Assembly (NCBI GenBank): GCA_002943765.1
Contig: PQWQ01000027.1
Span: forward strand, 1 to 64,000
Direction: 5' to 3'
Length of the DNA stretch: 64,000 nt
Source of the DNA: Psoroptes ovis
Taxonomy: Eukaryota; Arthropoda; Arachnida; Sarcoptiformes; Psoroptidae
In this document: piece by piece, positions 46,672 to 58,700 of the stretch
Numbering within the stretch: the first letter of the stretch is position 1
Layout of the letters: every line of letters begins with the position of its first letter
Made by a program: the position numbers and the translations under genes
Notes under the pieces: model-generated
What the model saw: the letters and a program-made list of their open reading frames with translations, nothing else
Databases searched by the model: none
Told to the model about the DNA's origin: nothing

Positions 46672-49600
46672 TTATAATTTAGCAATTTGCTCTAAAACTT
46701 GTTGTTGTTCATTCGAAAATGTAGAGGTTATAGATTTGTCCAGCTAAATTGTTTTGGTGAGTGGAAAAATAAAATGAAAATATGAAAATCTCAAATTTAC
46801 AACTCAAAATCAATGTACTTACATTTACAAATTTAACATATGATATTAATTTTTGTCCCAGCTCACTCGTGTGCTCGATAACATTACGGGCAAATATTTC
46901 CAATATACTTGAAACAATTCGTGGTACATTACAATTATCGGCGCCCAATATTTGTGGATGATTACGTTCGAGCAGTTGATAAAGGAAACCATAAACATAA
47001 AGAGCTTCTTCTTCATCTTCCCATATTGGTAACCAATTCAGCCACATTGGCAACAGGGAATCGATTTGTACCATTCCACCATTAAATTCCATAATTTTCG
47101 TCACAGCAGAAATGGCATTTTCAGTGGCACAAATATTATCCGCATTACGACTATTTGGATCTTGAATAATGGCAATCAACGTGGGGATTTGATCGGCTAA
47201 AAATTGTTCGAATGCTTTACCACCATGTTTGGCCAGCACACCGATACCATATGTAGCTGCTTGTCGCAATCCCGGGTGCGGTGTTTTCAAATTATTCATC
47301 AATAAAGGTAGGTAAAAATCTTTATAATCCATTGATTTTACGCCAGTGAATTCAATTAGATCATCGATTACACAAATGGCCCATTGTTGATAGCTTACTG
47401 GTGATTCTGGTTTCTGCAAGTTTTTGGGAGAAATGAAAATATGAAAATGTGTTTCAAGTTTAAATTCAGAGTTTTAAAATTGAATTTCGTAGTTTTTAAA
47501 TTTAATTTCGTAAAAATATAGTGTAAAATTACATTCAAAACTACGAAATTCAATTTTAAAACTACGAAAATTAATTTCAAAACTTCGAATAAAAACTTGA
47601 AACAACCGAAGAAGAAAAACTTACAGCAAGATCAATAATATGTTTGAATAAATGATTAAAATATGGGAGAAATTTTTCATTATAAGCAACAAATAACGAA
47701 TGGAGAACGTCGACCAATTTCGTTAAGACATAAACATCTTCATCATCTTCGTCATTCAATAATTCTTCAACACCATCATCATAATCTTCATCATGTCGTT
47801 TTTCTTGCCGTTCTTTCGAACGCTCGAAATGTTCATTAAAGTGAAAATCGAGCTTTTGTATCAATTCTTCCATTTGTTGTTCGTTGAATGCATTCATTCC
47901 GAGGATTGCGATACATTCACTAAGCGATATTAGCAGTTCAGCAAGCAAATCACTTTCACATTCAGCATCCAGTACTGAAATAAGGTTTGGTTTAATATAA
48001 TTCCATAGCTCATAAACATAATTATCACCACGTATTTTTGCACATTCAAGCAAATATGGTAAACTTTGTGCTGCCGCCTTTCGTATGTCATCATGAAGGT
48101 GATATTGTAGTAATGGTACTAATATTTTTACCGTTTCTTCGAGGTAATTGACGAAACCATGTTTCAGTTCTCGGGCGTAGCAGACGAGCATTTCACAAGC
48201 GGTCGCTTTATCGGCTAAACACGATACTTTGACGCCGAAATTTTGCTTTAAGACAACGAAAATGAGATGAAATCACTAATCAATCATTTGGTATAAATTT
48301 AGAAGACAAATACCTCATCATTAAGGCTATAGAATTTCCAACGGCCACCGTCTTCACAAGAGGAAACAGCATCATTTTCAATGATTGCCATTTCAACTTT
48401 CATTGATGCCGTTTTGAGGACTTGTGGCATTACCATCGGTAGGTATGGTTCAAATTTTGGACCTAATAACTTACAAATACGAACCCATGATGTGATCATG
48501 TACGATAACTATGAACAGGGAGAAAATTTATTTAAAGGTTATAACGTCATAAATACTAATATTAATACCTGTGGATCATCATCATCAAGTATTACTTCAC
48601 CCGTTTGGGTCATCAATAGAAGATTCATAATATGAGATGCATCATTACAAAACTATGCTCCAAAATAGAAATTTCAGAAGTTTAAAAGTGGGTAAATAAC
48701 TAATAATGAGACCATTACCTTATCAGCGCCGACAGCTAAACCAATTAAACTGGCACATTCGATTGCTTTACCACGCAGCACACGAAGATCTTTATGATTT
48801 GCATTTTCAATTATGAATTTCAAGTAAGGCATAAACCTATCATAAAAATTTATGAATAATTCTTGTGTTAAATCGGCTAACGATGCAATCGATATCACAA
48901 TTTGTTCGAGGACAAGTTTTTTGTTACCATTTTTCATTAGCTGTTCAAGAATATGGTCAAAGTAAATGATTGGTACAAGGTCAAAATTTAAAATTCCAAA
49001 AAACACTAACCTCATCAATTTTAAGCTTCAAAACTTGTTCAAACTTATCAACGATGGCATTCAAATAGGGTAAGATGGTTTTTTGTTTGGCCTCTTCGAA
49101 AAAATTTACAAATGCTGCTGCAGCATTTGATTGAACTTTTGGATTTTGATTATCATCCAACAGTAATAATAGGTTTGGTATGAATTTATCATGAAATCTT
49201 TGTTGAAAATCCGGAGCGAAATCTGAAGCCATTTGTCCCATGGCTATGCATACAGCATACCGAACCCGAGGATGTGGATCGCTGATGAATGGCAATACGG
49301 CCATAACAATTTGATCCAACATTGGTGTCATTTGTTTATTGCAACCTTCGCCAAGTGCTGATATGGCAATCAATGCAGCGTATCGCTGTTTCCAATCAAC
49401 ATTTTGTAACATTTGTGATATGATATTGATGGCCAATGGGAATACGATTTTACCACCGAGGGCACATGCTAAGCGATCCAACGATGTTTCCCCCAGTATA
49501 TGTGGACAATTTGAATCTTCATTATCATCATCATCATCGTTTTCACGCTGGGACCAGCCTTCTTCATATTCCAAATCGGTCATCATCATTAAAAATTGTG

Positions 49601-50745
49601 AAATCAATGGAATAAGATATGATGAACCACGTTTACGAAATGTACCGGCAGCACTTTCAGCAAAACTTACGACCAATTCAATAGCTGCATTACGTAAATC
49701 TTCCAACGAATCTTTATCCGTAATAATTTTCATACAAAAATCCATTAACAGGGTAAAATTTGGCCGAAATATTTGTGGACATTTATCGGCTAGCTCGACC
49801 AGTAATAACAATGCTTGATCATCATCATTTTCATTCAAAGTATTGGTTATTTGTAATATAGGGACTATTGTTTCATTCATCACTTTGATTATTGTTTTAT
49901 CTTCACAATTAACTAATATGAATGATATTGTTGCTTTCAGTGCAGCCAATTTTACTTGTTCATTGGATTCTTCCACCAGGCATTTTAATAACATTTTTTT
50001 GATAAAATCCAGGTATTTATTTTGTTCATTTCCAAATATGTTGGGACATGTGCTATGTTTTATTTGAAATTATAAGAATTAGGGTCAAATTTCATGGTTT
50101 TAATAAAAACAAGGTCCAGAAACTTACTCCAAAATGATCAGCGAACATTCTTTCAGCTCTAAATTGGTCGAATTTGCTGCTGTAAACATGAAATTCAACA
50201 GTTCAGGCCAATGATTATGGCCATCATGATCAATGAATTTGGTGGCCAGCTCGGATATGATTTCACATATTTTCTTACGTAACACCATTTTAATCGTATC
50301 TTTTTGTATTAGGGTCAGCAAGGAATTTTTCAGCTGTATGAAATAGTTTTCATCCATATCTTCCGATAGTTTTTCCATCGTCGATTTAACGATACAGCTC
50401 CGCATCAATATCGCTGCTAGGTCTCGGGTCTTTGAGATAAATAAAGGTTAACAGAGATATTTTTTCATTTTTTTTTTTAAGACCAAATACCTCATCCGAT
50501 TTTGTATCATCCGAAATGGACATGAATAGAAGATGAAGTTTATTTTTCAGCGGTATTGCTTCATAGATTTTCTTCATACGTGGTAAAAATGAAAGGTCCC
50601 AATCGGGTCAAAAAATGGTCCAAATTATTAGCAAAAAAATTCAAATCAGGTACTTTTCAAGACTTACTTCAGCTTTACGACGTAATTCAGTTTCATAACT
50701 GAGAAGACTATTCAGTAATTGATTAAATTCATTTAATTCATCCAT
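46672..50745 (-). CDS. IPO5: importin-5 (karyopherin beta-3)
   Basis: Ten exons, complement(join(46672..46743, 46823..47413, 47625..48245, 48314..48508, 48569..48652, 48719..48940, 49011..50052, 50128..50429, 50491..50571, 50668..50745)), 1,095 aa versus 1,097 in human. It is a HEAT-repeat nuclear import receptor that binds RanGTP and carries ribosomal proteins, histones and other cargo. It aligns over the whole length: RKAEKIYEAIP across exons 1/2, PNIFGNEQNKYLDF, the acidic insert NDDDDDNEDSN, GETSLDRLACALGGKIVFPL, SDPHPRVRYAVCIAMGQMAS, GNKKLVLEQIVISIASLADL, EDYDDGVEELLNDEDDEDVY and ADNCNVPRIVSSILE. All joins are in frame. Intron 8 (47414-47624) is 211 bp because it holds a palindromic repeat. 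The exon 2 acceptor has a weak pyrimidine tract but keeps alignment. Confidence 0.96.
47451..47603. repeat. CAGGGTTT palindromic repeat copy, in IPO5 intron
   Basis: The arms contain GAATTTCGTAGTTTTTAAAT on the left and AAAACTACGAAATTCAATTT on the right. The termini are degenerate (GTTTCAAG at the left, CTTGAAAC at the right). It fills most of IPO5 intron 8. Confidence 0.85.
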
Positions 50746-51258
50746 TTTTCCTCAATTTTACTAATTAAAAATTGATTAATTAAGTTAATTACAAGGTAAC
50801 TAGCTTTAAATATGAATTTTTTAATGTTGTTTATTATCACATTTACACACATGTGAAACACCAGCAGCAGCAGTGTATGTGGCGGTGGCGGTGTTGTTCA
50901 TCAAAACACGATTTCATTTAGTGAATTGGTAGGTAGTAAGGCTATAGCTTCACTTATATACAAGTATACTATTGATACATGTGTGCATTGGCTGCACCGC
51001 CATCACAAGGCAAATTGCACAAACGATGATGATCAAGCCTAATTTTGTCAAAAATATATTTTTCAGATTATCTTTTGTCCTATCTTTTGTGAAGAGGCCT
51101 TTGAAAAGAACACGTGAATCACGGGCATAACAAACGCCATCTGTCGTCAACGATTAAAACTATTATCGAATTTTTTTTTCAAGAATTTTTTATTTACAAA
51201 ATTAATTTGATTCGATATAGATAAATGCAAAGGGCTATTGTTTAATTTCATTTATTTG
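50746..51258. other. IPO5 upstream region with candidate exon
   Basis: The region includes GGCGGTGGCGGTG near 50880 and the IPO5 promoter. It also holds a minus-strand open segment, 50950-51140, that looks coding and is described as a possible alternative 3' exon of the spaetzle-like gene. A CTCF-like core, CAGATGGCG on the minus strand (51135-51143), lies exactly at that segment's 5' edge. Confidence 0.5.
50950..51140 (-). CDS. possible alternative last exon with a transmembrane segment
   Basis: The minus strand after a GACGACAG acceptor encodes GVCYARDSRVLFKGLFTKDR, a basic stretch, then a hydrophobic run TKLGLIIIVCAICLVMAV and a short Cys-containing tail before TGA. There is no ATG near its 5' end, so it is unlikely to be a free-standing gene. 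Its phase fits a GTAAGG donor at 51275 inside the last codons of the spaetzle-like ORF (intron 135 bp). Splicing would swap the final four residues of that protein for a 64-residue tail containing one membrane helix. It may instead be a chance open frame. Confidence 0.3.
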
Positions 51259-52449
51259 TTAAAGACGTGCCTTACGATTATTAATTCTTTCATGTTGTGG
51301 CTGTGATTGTTTTCGATTATCTTCAAAACTCACATCACTCGAATCGACTAAATTATCATGAAAATCCATTGAATTATTATTATTATAATCATAACAAATA
51401 CAAACACAGCAACCAGGAAAACGGAACCAATCGGCGAATATACCACGACATTCATTTTTAGGATCAAATGCTAGTAAACGATGAAGCCGATATTGTTGTT
51501 CACAACGGCAACCATGTCGACAATGCATTTGTTCATATTCATTTGTACATTTTTCCCATTGAATATATTGTTCGAATGGATAAACATTAAGCAATGCTAA
51601 TATTTCACCACGTGTATTATTAGCCCAATATGGTGCAACAACTTCTTGTTTGATTGGACATGCATTATAACCTTTGACCGTATGATCAGGTTCAATCGGA
51701 TCAGTTGTATCTGTTGATATGGTTGCAGAGGTTGTTGTTTGGGTTTCAACCAGTGTATTTTCATCATCTATGAAATCATTATCCTCATCAAAATTATTAT
51801 CAATATTTGTTATTGTTGCTGTGGTTATAGTTTTTTCAATTGTTTCACTTGTTGTCTGATTATTATTATCACCATTATTGATTATTATTGTTTTGGATTC
51901 AATCAATGATGACGACGACGTCGTAAATGTTAATGATTCATCATCATCAGCTGAAATATTCGAAATATCTACCATAGAATCATCTTTGAACACCTTTGAT
52001 GAGGTTATTGGTTCATCTTTGGACACCTTTGACGAGGGTATTGGTTCATCTTTAGACACTTTTGATGAGGGCATTGGTTCATCGAAAACGAAATTTTTTC
52101 TTTGTTTACGCTTATTATCATCATTATAATTATCATAGCGATTATTCAAACGTTTCAATTCTTGATCAATAATTTGACTTTGCCGTTGGTCACCATACAT
52201 TCTACGAATGAAACCTTGATTATCAATAATAAATTGTTTCAATGAATTCCATGGATAACGATCACCTGGTTGATTACAGAAACCATCGATTGCAATATTA
52301 CAAGGTAAGAATTTGACAATTTCATTATCACTACTATCGAAATCTTGTTTAAAACGTAAATTTCTTGGTTCAATACGTGGACCACATGTTTGTCCGTCGA
52401 TATCGGCGACGATCATGTTCAAAATAAGCATTAATATAGTTGATGACAT
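51259..52449 (-). CDS. spaetzle-like cystine-knot ligand precursor
   Basis: Single exon, 396 aa. Spaetzle proteins are secreted pro-neurotrophin-like dimers that activate Toll-family receptors after proteolysis. The N-terminus MSSTILMLILNMIVADIDG is a signal peptide. The prodomain is followed by a low-complexity region with three tandem 11-residue copies of SSKVSKDEPI type, then Thr/Asp-rich linker. The C-terminal domain from about residue 270 (YNACPIKQEVVAPYWANNTR, QWEKCTNEYEQMHCRHGC, RCEQQYRLHRLLAFDPKNEC, FADWFRFPGCCVCICYD) has the Cys spacing and Arg-Leu-Leu-Ala-Phe-Asp block of Spz3/4/5-type ligands. Which paralog it represents is not resolved. AATAAA just after the stop supports this 3' end. 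Confidence 0.85.
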   Translation of the reverse strand: MSSTILMLILNMIVADIDGQTCGPRIEPRNLRFKQDFDSSDNEIVKFLPCNIAIDGFCNQPGDRYPWNSLKQFIIDNQGFIRRMYGDQRQSQIIDQELKRLNNRYDNYNDDNKRKQRKNFVFDEPMPSSKVSKDEPIPSSKVSKDEPITSSKVFKDDSMVDISNISADDDESLTFTTSSSSLIESKTIIINNGDNNNQTTSETIEKTITTATITNIDNNFDEDNDFIDDENTLVETQTTTSATISTDTTDPIEPDHTVKGYNACPIKQEVVAPYWANNTRGEILALLNVYPFEQYIQWEKCTNEYEQMHCRHGCRCEQQYRLHRLLAFDPKNECRGIFADWFRFPGCCVCICYDYNNNNSMDFHDNLVDSSDVSFEDNRKQSQPQHERINNRKARL

Positions 52450-52788
52450 GATGTAAAAACAAATTTTATTTTTTCAAAAAAAAATCATCAAAGACCATAA
52501 CCTCTTAAAATCAGAGTGACTGACCAACATCAAAATCATTCTAATTTCGAATGTTTTTTGTTTGTTTTGGTTTTGTTTGAATCGAATCATTATGGATATG
52601 GTTTGTGTTCTGATCAAATTTTCCGAAATTACGGTAAATTTTATGCTTTTTTTGAGAGTATCATCATCAGTGGTTGAAATGATAGTTTACCCTGAAAAAA
52701 CCAGGAAGAATATCTTTCAACAAACATGTTTTCAATCATTCGAAATCAAATGAATATTTGTATATTTAAATTTTGAATGAATATTTTT

Positions 52789-52865
52789 GGTTGTCCGAAA
52801 AGTTTATTCGGCTTAATCGATAAAGTTGCCACATGAAAATCGGCCAAAACTTTTCGGACAACCTA
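52789..52865 (-). mobile_element. palindromic MITE, subfamily B
   Basis: GGTTGTCCGAAAAGTTTATT, reversed B centre CGGCTTAATCGATAAAGTTG, right end TTTTCGGACAACCTA. First B copy on moving rightwards. Confidence 0.9.
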
Positions 52866-53059
52866 AATTTAAATATTCATTTGATTATATCCTGATTTCT
52901 TCTGTTCATCATTATCAATTGGTGAAAAACAAACAAAATAAAACCAATTTATTTTTAGATAAACAAACCCTTTTCTTCTATAAATACATAGATTTGGATG
53001 ATGATAACTAATCTAGCCAATCATCAAGCATCATCAATTTGTATGCCTAAATTTATTGT

Positions 53060-53135
53060 AGGCTGTCCGAAAAGTTCTTGCCGATTTTCTCATAATTCCC
53101 TACGATATAATCGACAAAAACTTTTCAGACAACCT
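53060..53135 (+). mobile_element. palindromic MITE, subfamily A
   Basis: AGGCTGTCCGAAAAG...CTTTTCAGACAACCTA; centre TTCCCTACGATATAATCG. One of three A copies in the right-hand cluster. Confidence 0.88.
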
Positions 53136-53862
53136 AAAATTTTTTTATAAATTAGAATTTTAAGACTAATTATGACCTACAAAGATTTCTAATTTTTTCA
53201 TTTTTTTCAACATGAAAACTGGTTAAATATCAACCTTGAAAATGCTTGAAAAATGTTCAATTTTAAAGCATTTTCAAAAGCTTTATGAAGGCTCAATTAA
53301 TGTGTGTTGGTCAAACTATGAAAAGCCATAAAAACCTTTGAATTTTTGAAAAATTTTTGGTCATTTTCTTCGAAGAATTAAGATATCACCATAAACGACT
53401 TGTTGACCAGTTGTCACTATGATTGGTTTCCAAAAATTGGGCTCAGCCAAGGTATTTGCTGTTGACAACACCTGAAATGACAATCGATTGAATCAATCGA
53501 TTGACAATGACTCGCGCGCTCGCGCGACCAATAAAATTCTACCCTTAAAGACCCTTAAAAACCCCTTGAATACCTTCAAATACCTTTGAAAAAATTGAAA
53601 AATTCAAAGCAAAAAAAATGTCGGCAAATATTCAATCGAACCCCAGAGATCGATCGATCGATCGAACCTTTACAATTACTTTAGACCTGGTGACCAAGAA
53701 CTGGAAAAAAATTGACCCTCAAATTTAGACCCCAAAAATGACCAACAACAAAACCCAACAATTTACAACCAGCATCAATAACAATTGAATATTTGTATTT
53801 CTGTGTGTGTATTTGATAGTTTTTAAATAATTGTGTAAATGATCATATAAAACATAATATTT

Positions 53863-53938
53863 GGGTTGTCCGGAAAGTTTTGGCCGATTTTTATGAACAA
53901 CTCTATTGATTAAGCCGAATGAACTTTACGGACAACCA
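53863..53938 (+). mobile_element. palindromic MITE, subfamily B
   Basis: GGGTTGTCCGGAAAG, centre ACAACTCTATTGATTAAGCC, right end ACGGACAACCATA. Confidence 0.9.
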
Positions 53939-54152
53939 TATACAATATATTTTAAGATGAGAGAAAGAAAGAATATTTTCTGGTTTTTCTTCTTCTTCTT
54001 CTTTGTGATTTACAAAGTGAATTTAAAGCAAACATATTTTTGACTTGTTTTATTATGACTAAGCTGATTCCTCCTTCTCTCTCTGTGTGTGTGTGTGTGT
54101 GTCTCTCCCACTTTGTTTTTCAAATAATAAAACTACCCATAGAAAAAATATC

Positions 54153-54229
54153 TGGGTCGTCCGGAAAGTTTTAGCCGATTTTCATGTGGCAACTCTATTG
54201 ATTAAGCCGAATGAACATTTCGGACAACC
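54153..54229 (+). mobile_element. palindromic MITE, subfamily B
   Basis: GGGTCGTCCGGAAAG, centre GTGGCAACTCTATTGATTAA, right end TTTCGGACAACCG. Confidence 0.9.
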
Positions 54230-55759
54230 GAAAATCTTTAGTGATTCTCCTACAAATCAAAGATGAAAATAATAATAATAAAATCAATTTCACCAGTCGT
54301 AGTAGTCGTCATAGATGATGATGATTAGTATCATTCACAAATAACAAATTATATTATTCATTACAAATCATACAATCAATCAGTCAGTCAGTCATTCAAG
54401 ATCTTGTATCAGTCGAAAACCAAAACTTATTTGATTTCATTTAATTCAATTTCTTAAGAATTTTCGAATCAATTTGTTTAATCGAATCAATTCGAATAAT
54501 TGTTTGATCGAATCACATTAAATAATTGTGTCTGTGTCCATGTGAAACCCTTGTTATCTACCCCCTTGTGTTACATTGTTTTATATTCCATTGTTTATTG
54601 TTCATCATCATAAGTTCAAATATATACTTGAAATGAAACAAATGAAACATTTCAAATTGAAATATTTGAAATTTTGATTGATTTCACACTGATTTTTGTA
54701 TCCATTCATATATAATTTTATCCACTGAAACAGTAACCAGTATCCAAAAGTTAATGTTACGACAATGTCAAATAATTCTAAATAATTGTTCAAGGATTTT
54801 GTTTGGGCCAAATCTGTGGAACACACAGAAAGACAAACAACATATGCGCCATATGGATCTTCTATGAATCAAGATGAAATGTATCATAGAATTAATTCAA
54901 TGCTTTGTTATCACTGACAATGTGAATCAATGCAAGATCCAGAGATATAGACCTAATATTGTTTCAAACAAAAACTATTGTCCTTGTCACATTCATATTA
55001 TTGTTGGTTGAATGAAAATAAAACGAATGGAAAAACAACTGAAAATTCCATCATCCTTAATGTAAGTCTTTTGGTTCAAGTAAACATCTTTGATCTGTGT
55101 ATCCAATTGATCGGAAGTAGTAAGTATCATTATATGAAGACCCTTTGACCTTTATTTTTTTGTTTTTTGACCCAAAAGCGACAATATTCATGAATAGTCC
55201 CTATATTTTTTTGGTTTTAATTCTTTTTTCAGACAAATTTTTATGAATGAAAACAGCAAAAACATGTCTGCCATTCATTCACTAATCACACTTAAATATA
55301 TCAACCATTAACCATAAGGTGATTGGCTTAAGTGATCAACAGCAGCCACAGCAACCAAACACAAGTGAAATTTTAAAAATTTAGAACATTTCATCATCAA
55401 CATCTTACATTCCCACACGTAATACACAACAACCAACTGTGCTACTATTTAATTATTTATTTAATTAATTAACATGCTAAATAATTAATTTTATGATGAT
55501 CAACGACTACAACGACGACGACGACCGAAAAACTCATATATCTGCCAAAAAATGTCAAAATTTATTCTTAAAAAATGTTGATGATGATCAAGCGTGTCTG
55601 ACATAAATTATCTTAAATTCTTCTTAAATATTCTGCAAGAATCTTCAACACACCGCAAAAGTCAATGTACCCTTTTTATTCATTATGTAAATTCATATAT
55701 GAAATGAATTTTTAAAAATTTAAAATTTCCAAATTTTCCATTTTCAAATTAATCAAAAA

Positions 55760-58700
55760 ATGAATTCATTATTTTTGTGGCAATGGCCACCACCACCACC
55801 ACCACCATTGTCATCCAAAGCCATCGAACCATCATTGAAAACCCTTCTAAAATCATCAAAAACAACGAAAATGAAACCAATATCATTAATTCAAATCATT
55901 AAAAATCAATCATTAACCCTTCTACTGTCATCCATCATTACAGTGAGCATATATTCATCATCATTATTTCCAATTGTAAATTGTATTAATAATCATCCGA
56001 ATAATAATCCACATATCTCATTATTAACAACGCCATCATCCATCGTTGATCATCGTTATCATCATTCACAGCATCATTCACATCAACAATCGATGATAAA
56101 ATCAAATTTCGAAAATGCATACAAAGACATTATTAATAATGATTTACGAACATTGTTTTTACGTCAACATTTTAATTTTGATGGTAAGTCTAATTTTTAA
56201 TGATATTATTTTAGGTTGTCCGAAAAGTTTATTCGGCTTAATCGATAGAGTTGCTGAATGAAAATCCGTCAGAACTTTTCGGACAATCTAATATTTATTT
56301 TTCCAAATAAAGTAAATATCTCAAACACACCACCACATGTTTCGATTAGTCATATTCATTCAACAGAAGAAAAAAAAATTACGTAAATCAATCAATCGAA
56401 TGAATGAATAATTGATTGTCGTTTAAAAACTAAATAAACATTATTCAATCAATGAGAGAGAATTATAGTTCGCCCACACATTCATATACACAAATTATTT
56501 ATTCATTTGTGTGTGTGTGGTTTCAATATAATCGTTATTATTAAATTTGTGATTGATTTATGATAGAGTTTTATAGATTTGTTTGTAAACATCAAAAAGA
56601 CTAGAAAAAAACAGAAATTTTCATTTATTCATTCCGGAACAGAGAAAATATAATCAATAATCAATCATTTAATGATAAATTGATAATTAATTTATTCATA
56701 ATAGCCTCAAAAAAAAATCATTGAATTAACATTGATTTTGTTCATATTTTTTTTGAATAATTGATCATAACAATATTCAATTTTCTTGTAGAGCTGTGTG
56801 TTTACCAGGGTTGTACCTTATCAATTTCAAATAATTTGAAATAATTCAAAATTACAATTTTACCTTTTATATTTTTTTTTGGGCAAAAATTTAATGAATT
56901 TGTAAAAAACATGGCCAAATATGTGCACACACAAAACACCTATACCAAATTGTCCAATAATTTTGATTTGTGTGAATCAAGAGAAAATAGTTTTTGGTAC
57001 AAAAAGCGAATGTATGTGAGGCTTGTAAGGTTGTTGTTGTCTGAAATAAGGAAAAAGTATAAAGTACAATTGTTGTTATTTTTTTCTGGTCAAAATGTGA
57101 AAGGTATGTGTGTGTGTGTGTTTGATGGCTAAATAAATGAAAATACCATTTGATTATGTTGATGTTGACTCTGTTTGTTTGTTCGTTTGTTTGATGATTG
57201 TATTTTGTATTTTGTATTTTGTATGTATGTACGATTGTGAATTCACATTCGCTTCATTTGCTTTGTGTATATGTGTGTGTTTGAAATTCATTATGATTTT
57301 GCCATTTGCTATTTTGCCATGATGAAATGAATATATGTGTTTATATGAATGTACACCATGTACCATGAATAGCATATTTCATATCTTTCTCACCTTTTTT
57401 TTTTTTTTTTTTTTTTTTTTTTGTTTGATTCACATAAAATTTTGTTGCTTTCGGCTAAAAATAATAAAACTATTAGGTTGTCCGTAAAGTTTTGGCCGAT
57501 TTTCATGTGGCAACTCTATTCGGATTAAGCGGAGAAAACTTTTCGGGCAACCTAATCGAAAAAAAAAAATGTTTAGAAATTCTTTGAACCAACAACTTGC
57601 TGCTACAGTCTCATTGTCGATGATGATGATGATGATGATCATCATCATCATCATATTTATAATTATTCTTCAAGTGGGTATAGAGAAATTTATTTTTTTT
57701 TTTTGTGTATTGTTAATGGAATTTTCTTTTCTTTTTTTATTTCAATTTTTACCCATAAGATTTGTATGAATATTTTTTGTTTTGTTTTGTTCAGTGTGTT
57801 TAACATAAAATGAAAAATCTAAATCATGGTTATTTTATTTTGTTTGTTTCTTCATCTTATTCATTCCAAATGATAAAATTCAAGGTAGAATGGCTTACCT
57901 TTAAACAACGAAAAAAAAATGTTTATGATTCATTCATTCGTTCGTTTGTTTGTTTGTTTATCATCAAATCATTATATACCTGAGAATAGCTGATGAAAAA
58001 AAAAAATTTAATCTTTTTTATTATTACATTTGATTGTCCGAAAAGTTTTGTCCGTTTTTCATGTGGCAACTCTCGATTGATTAAGCCGAATAAACTTTTC
58101 GGACAACCTTAATACATTCTTTTTTTTGCATTTTCGATTCTTTTATTGTTTCATATAAACATTAGCCTATGCATAAATGCATGCACATGCATTTAATTGT
58201 GAATATAATAAAATAAAGAAGAATTTACTTGGAAAAATCCTTTTTTTTCCTTCCAATCACCTTCCAAGGTTTCAAGTTTTAATTCAGGGTTTTAAAATTG
58301 AATTTCGTAATTTCATCGTTTAAAATTGCATTCAAAACTACGAAAATTAATTTTAAAACTACGAATTAAAACTTGAAACCCTGTAAACATTATTGACTTA
58401 TTTGAATATTCATTGCATTTTATATTGTCTTTTCTGCTTTCAAATGTGCTGAAAGCTTGTATGAAATTCAAAAGAATTATCATAATCAGATTATTGTTCG
58501 ATTCATTTTGGTGATATTATCCTTGGCTAAATAATTTTGAATGTGCAAATATTTGTATTTTGTGTGCATGATTATCAAGGGTTTCGCTGGAAAAATATAT
58601 TTATTTTGAAAAATATATTTATTTTTGTTGTACCTAATTAAATAATTAATTCCATAGAATTTTCAAAAACCTAAAAATGTCAATTCATCGAAATATATTT

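Larger units (their letters stand above)
52450..55759. other. intergenic region with clustered MITEs
   Basis: This 3.3-kb stretch between the spaetzle-like gene and glypican holds four MITE copies (52789, 53060, 53863, 54153). It also has a GC-palindrome CGCGCGCTCGCGCG at 53513-53526, a GATC-repeat near 53650, a GT repeat near 54083, and the presumed glypican promoter. No supported coding sequence was seen. Confidence 0.6.
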
